Assembly: GCA_035763745.1 (NCBI GenBank)
Contig: DASUAO010000034.1
Location: 1-5,801, forward strand
Length of the DNA: 5,801 bases
Origin: DASUAO01 sp035763745
GTDB taxonomy: Bacteria > Actinomycetota > Acidimicrobiia > IMCC26256 > PALSA-555
Direction: 5' to 3'
Positions 3,905 to 5,801 of the stretch are shown here, piece by piece. Each line of letters opens with the position of its first letter. The stretch's first letter is position 1. A model generated the notes under the pieces. That model did no database searches. It was not told the origin of the DNA and was given only the letters and a program-made list of their open reading frames with translations. Made by a program: the position numbers and the translations under genes.

Positions 3905-5801
3905 TCACGAGCGGGTGAGGGACGCATCCAGGCCGGCGACGACGCGGGTGCCTCCGGGAGCGAACACCATCACGGTCGGATCGTCGGGGTCGTGGACCGG
4001 CCACCGCCGAAGAGGTGTCGACGGATCGCCGGTCGCGGCGAAGAACGACCAGCACGCTCTCCACTCCCGACCGAGGGCCTCGGCTCGCCGATCCCACCCC
4101 ACGACCGTGTCCCACCCCTCTCGGTCCGCGGTCCCGAAGGTGAACGGCAGGTCGACGCCGTGTGCCGCACCCAGGCCGGGCGCAGTCCAGTCGAACCGGT
4201 AGACGAAGGTTCGGCCGCCCGCGATCGCGTGCGCGTCGGCCACCCGCAGCGCCGGGGCTCGCATCATCACGTCGGTCGTCGCGGCGTTCCAGATCTCGGT
4301 GTTCGTCGCGGTCGCGGGGAGCCGCTGTCGGTAGTCGGCCAGGGCGCGCTCGGCGTCGCGCGTGTCGCCGAGCAGGCGACCCAGGCGACGGAGGAGCCGC
4401 GCGTCGTCGAACCCGATGCCGTCCGAGGTCGCGAACAACGCGAGCTCGTCACGAGTGGTGCCGATGACGAGATCGATGTCCGTTGCGCGGCCCCGTGCCA
4501 TGGCGTCCACGATGGTTCCGTCGCACACGTCGTCGTCGATCACCGGCGCGAACGCCATCGGTCCGACGGCCGCGAGCATCTCGGCCGACGTCGCCGCTTG
4601 GGCCTCGAGCAGGCGGTCGACGGGGATCGCCCGGAGCGTGTCGGCGTCAGCGCGGTCGATCCCGAGATGCCGTGCGAACGCGTCGGCGACGGCACGCGCC
4701 TGCGCCTCGGTCAACGTCGATGGCTGGCCGCTCTGCACGATCGCCCGTTGAAAGGTGGGCACGGCCTCGACGCGCGGTGATGCGAGCAGGTGCAGCACCG
4801 AGCCGGCACCCGCCGACTCGCCCATGATCGTCACCTTCATGGGGTTCCCACCGAACGCGGTCGCGTGATCCCGAATCCAGTCCAACGCGGCGAGCTGATC
4901 GCGGAGCCCACAGTTCGCGACGCCGTCCCCCTCCGGATCGAGGAACCCGAGCGCCCCCAGCCGATACCCGACGGTCACGACGACCGCGTTCGCCTCCGCA
5001 GCCAGGCGGGACGCGTCGTACACGGGCTGCGCGGTGCCTCCGTTCAGGTACGCACCCCCGGGGAACCACACGAGCACGGGGCGGGCGCCGTGCAGTCCGG
5101 GCGTCCACACGTTGAGCGCGAGGCAGTCCTCGTCGGTGATGTGGTCGGGTCGGAATCCGGGCAGTCGGCTCTCGCGCGCGACGCCCTGGGGTGCCGCAGG
5201 TGCGAACTCGAGCGCGGCACGCGTGCCGGCCCACGGCTCCGGCGGGCGTGGAGCGCGCCACCGGAGGTCACCGACCGGAGGGGCCGCGTACGGGATGCCT
5301 AGGAATCGGCGCAGCACCGTTCCATCCGGGGCTCGGAGCAGTGTTCCCGCGACCGGTCCGGCGACGGTCGTCACGACGGGCGCGTCGCGCGGGAGTCGGT
5401 CCGGACGGGTGGTCCGGGCGAGCCCGACCGCAGCGCCACACGAGGCCCAGAACCAGATTCCACCGGTCGGGCCCTCGAGGTACACGTCGAAGAGGCCGTT
5501 GACGAAGCCGCCGACGATCGCCGCGAAGAGGATGGCGCCCATCGCGGTGATCGAGCCCCACTCGGAGAGGTGCCGTCGCGCGAGTCGGCGCGCGAGCAGC
5601 GCCTCGCGCGCGCAGAGACCGACCGTGAGCAGCCAGAGCATCGTGAACGGGATGCCGCCGCGGGCGAGGACGGTCATCACGGCGTTGTGCGGGCTGCGGA
5701 GCGGGCCCTCCGGGGACGACTCGATCCCCTGGAGGAACGCCAGGTTCGGGCCGAACCCTTTCCCGGTGAGGAAGTCGTCGCCGGACGTCGACTCGCGCAC
5801 G
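3905..5801 (-). CDS. O-antigen ligase/Wzy-type membrane domain fused in frame to a type-B carboxylesterase (5' end outside window)
   Basis: 632 codons are open to the right edge; residues are counted here from the GTG at 5800, which is not claimed as the start. Residues 11-130 match the end of O-antigen ligase/polymerase proteins: TGKGFGPNL, then RSPHN with the conserved periplasmic His38, three membrane segments (about 49-64, 84-105, 114-128) and FDVYLEGPTGGIWFW between the last two. Residues 143-631 are a complete type-B carboxylesterase: FLGIPYAAPPVGDLRW (166-181), EDCLALNVWTP (224-234), nucleophile Ser329 in GESAGAGS with the full family signature from Phe316, acid Glu452 in GTTRDE, and His547 in GAAHGVDLPFTFG. 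The oxyanion strand reads WFPGGAY where HGGG is usual. The linker 130-142 is about 12 residues with no stop. A GTG at 5374 could start the esterase alone (489 residues), but no Shine-Dalgarno precedes it. Family identities are firm; a real fusion rather than a sequence error is likely but unproven. The esterase substrate is unknown. Confidence 0.9.
   Translation of the reverse strand, partial: VRESTSGDDFLTGKGFGPNLAFLQGIESSPEGPLRSPHNAVMTVLARGGIPFTMLWLLTVGLCAREALLARRLARRHLSEWGSITAMGAILFAAIVGGFVNGLFDVYLEGPTGGIWFWASCGAAVGLARTTRPDRLPRDAPVVTTVAGPVAGTLLRAPDGTVLRRFLGIPYAAPPVGDLRWRAPRPPEPWAGTRAALEFAPAAPQGVARESRLPGFRPDHITDEDCLALNVWTPGLHGARPVLVWFPGGAYLNGGTAQPVYDASRLAAEANAVVVTVGYRLGALGFLDPEGDGVANCGLRDQLAALDWIRDHATAFGGNPMKVTIMGESAGAGSVLHLLASPRVEAVPTFQRAIVQSGQPSTLTEAQARAVADAFARHLGIDRADADTLRAIPVDRLLEAQAATSAEMLAAVGPMAFAPVIDDDVCDGTIVDAMARGRATDIDLVIGTTRDELALFATSDGIGFDDARLLRRLGRLLGDTRDAERALADYRQRLPATATNTEIWNAATTDVMMRAPALRVADAHAIAGGRTFVYRFDWTAPGLGAAHGVDLPFTFGTADREGWDTVVGWDRRAEALGREWRACWSFFAATGDPSTPLRRWPVHDPDDPTVMVFAPGGTRVVAGLDASLTRS

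Noticed and set aside
3992..4780. Plus-strand frame of 262 codons opposite the esterase
   Set aside because: It is a shadow of the esterase coding sequence: Arg-rich, low complexity, no motif or ribosome binding site.

Overview
The window is GC-rich bacterial chromosomal DNA, with third codon positions almost always G or C. It most resembles a high-GC actinobacterium. The main support is the Rho factor: its N-terminus carries a long Ala/Glu, Gly/Ser and Arg/Gly-rich insertion of the kind known from Micrococcus and Mycobacterium Rho. GTG starts, genes without a clear Shine-Dalgarno sequence and a Ser/Thr-linker lipoprotein fit the same picture. A class such as Acidimicrobiia is plausible, but this is only inference.

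Layout from left to right. (1) Positions 1-1076, minus strand: N-terminal 358 codons of transcription terminator Rho, cut by the left edge just after Walker B. (2) 1077-1360: rho leader region, with a good promoter candidate, several hairpins and a possible 56-codon leader ORF whose stop overlaps the rho start as ATGA. (3) 1361-2515, minus: a complete ApgM-family phosphoglycerate mutase-like enzyme. In sequence and position it may instead be the 'proposed homoserine kinase' branch of that family. (4) 2516-2587: short divergent intergenic region with a 7-6-7 palindrome. (5) 2588-3862, plus: a secreted, probably lipid-anchored PQQ-dependent sugar dehydrogenase-type beta-propeller. (6) 3863-3904: 42-base convergent gap with only a weak hairpin. 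(7) 3905-5801, minus: one open frame joining the C-terminal membrane part of an O-antigen ligase/Wzy-type protein to a complete type-B carboxylesterase, cut by the right edge.

The genes do not form one obvious pathway. The apgM-like gene and rho run in the same direction. In many actinobacteria the homoserine kinase gene thrB lies just upstream of rho, which makes the ApgM-like protein there worth attention. The sugar dehydrogenase is transcribed divergently from it. The most unusual item is the in-frame ligase-esterase fusion. It has an intact Ser-Glu-His triad, but its junction contains a GTGA that would be a normal stop/start overlap if a single-base error were present. No RNA genes, insertion sequences, CRISPR arrays or phage features were seen.
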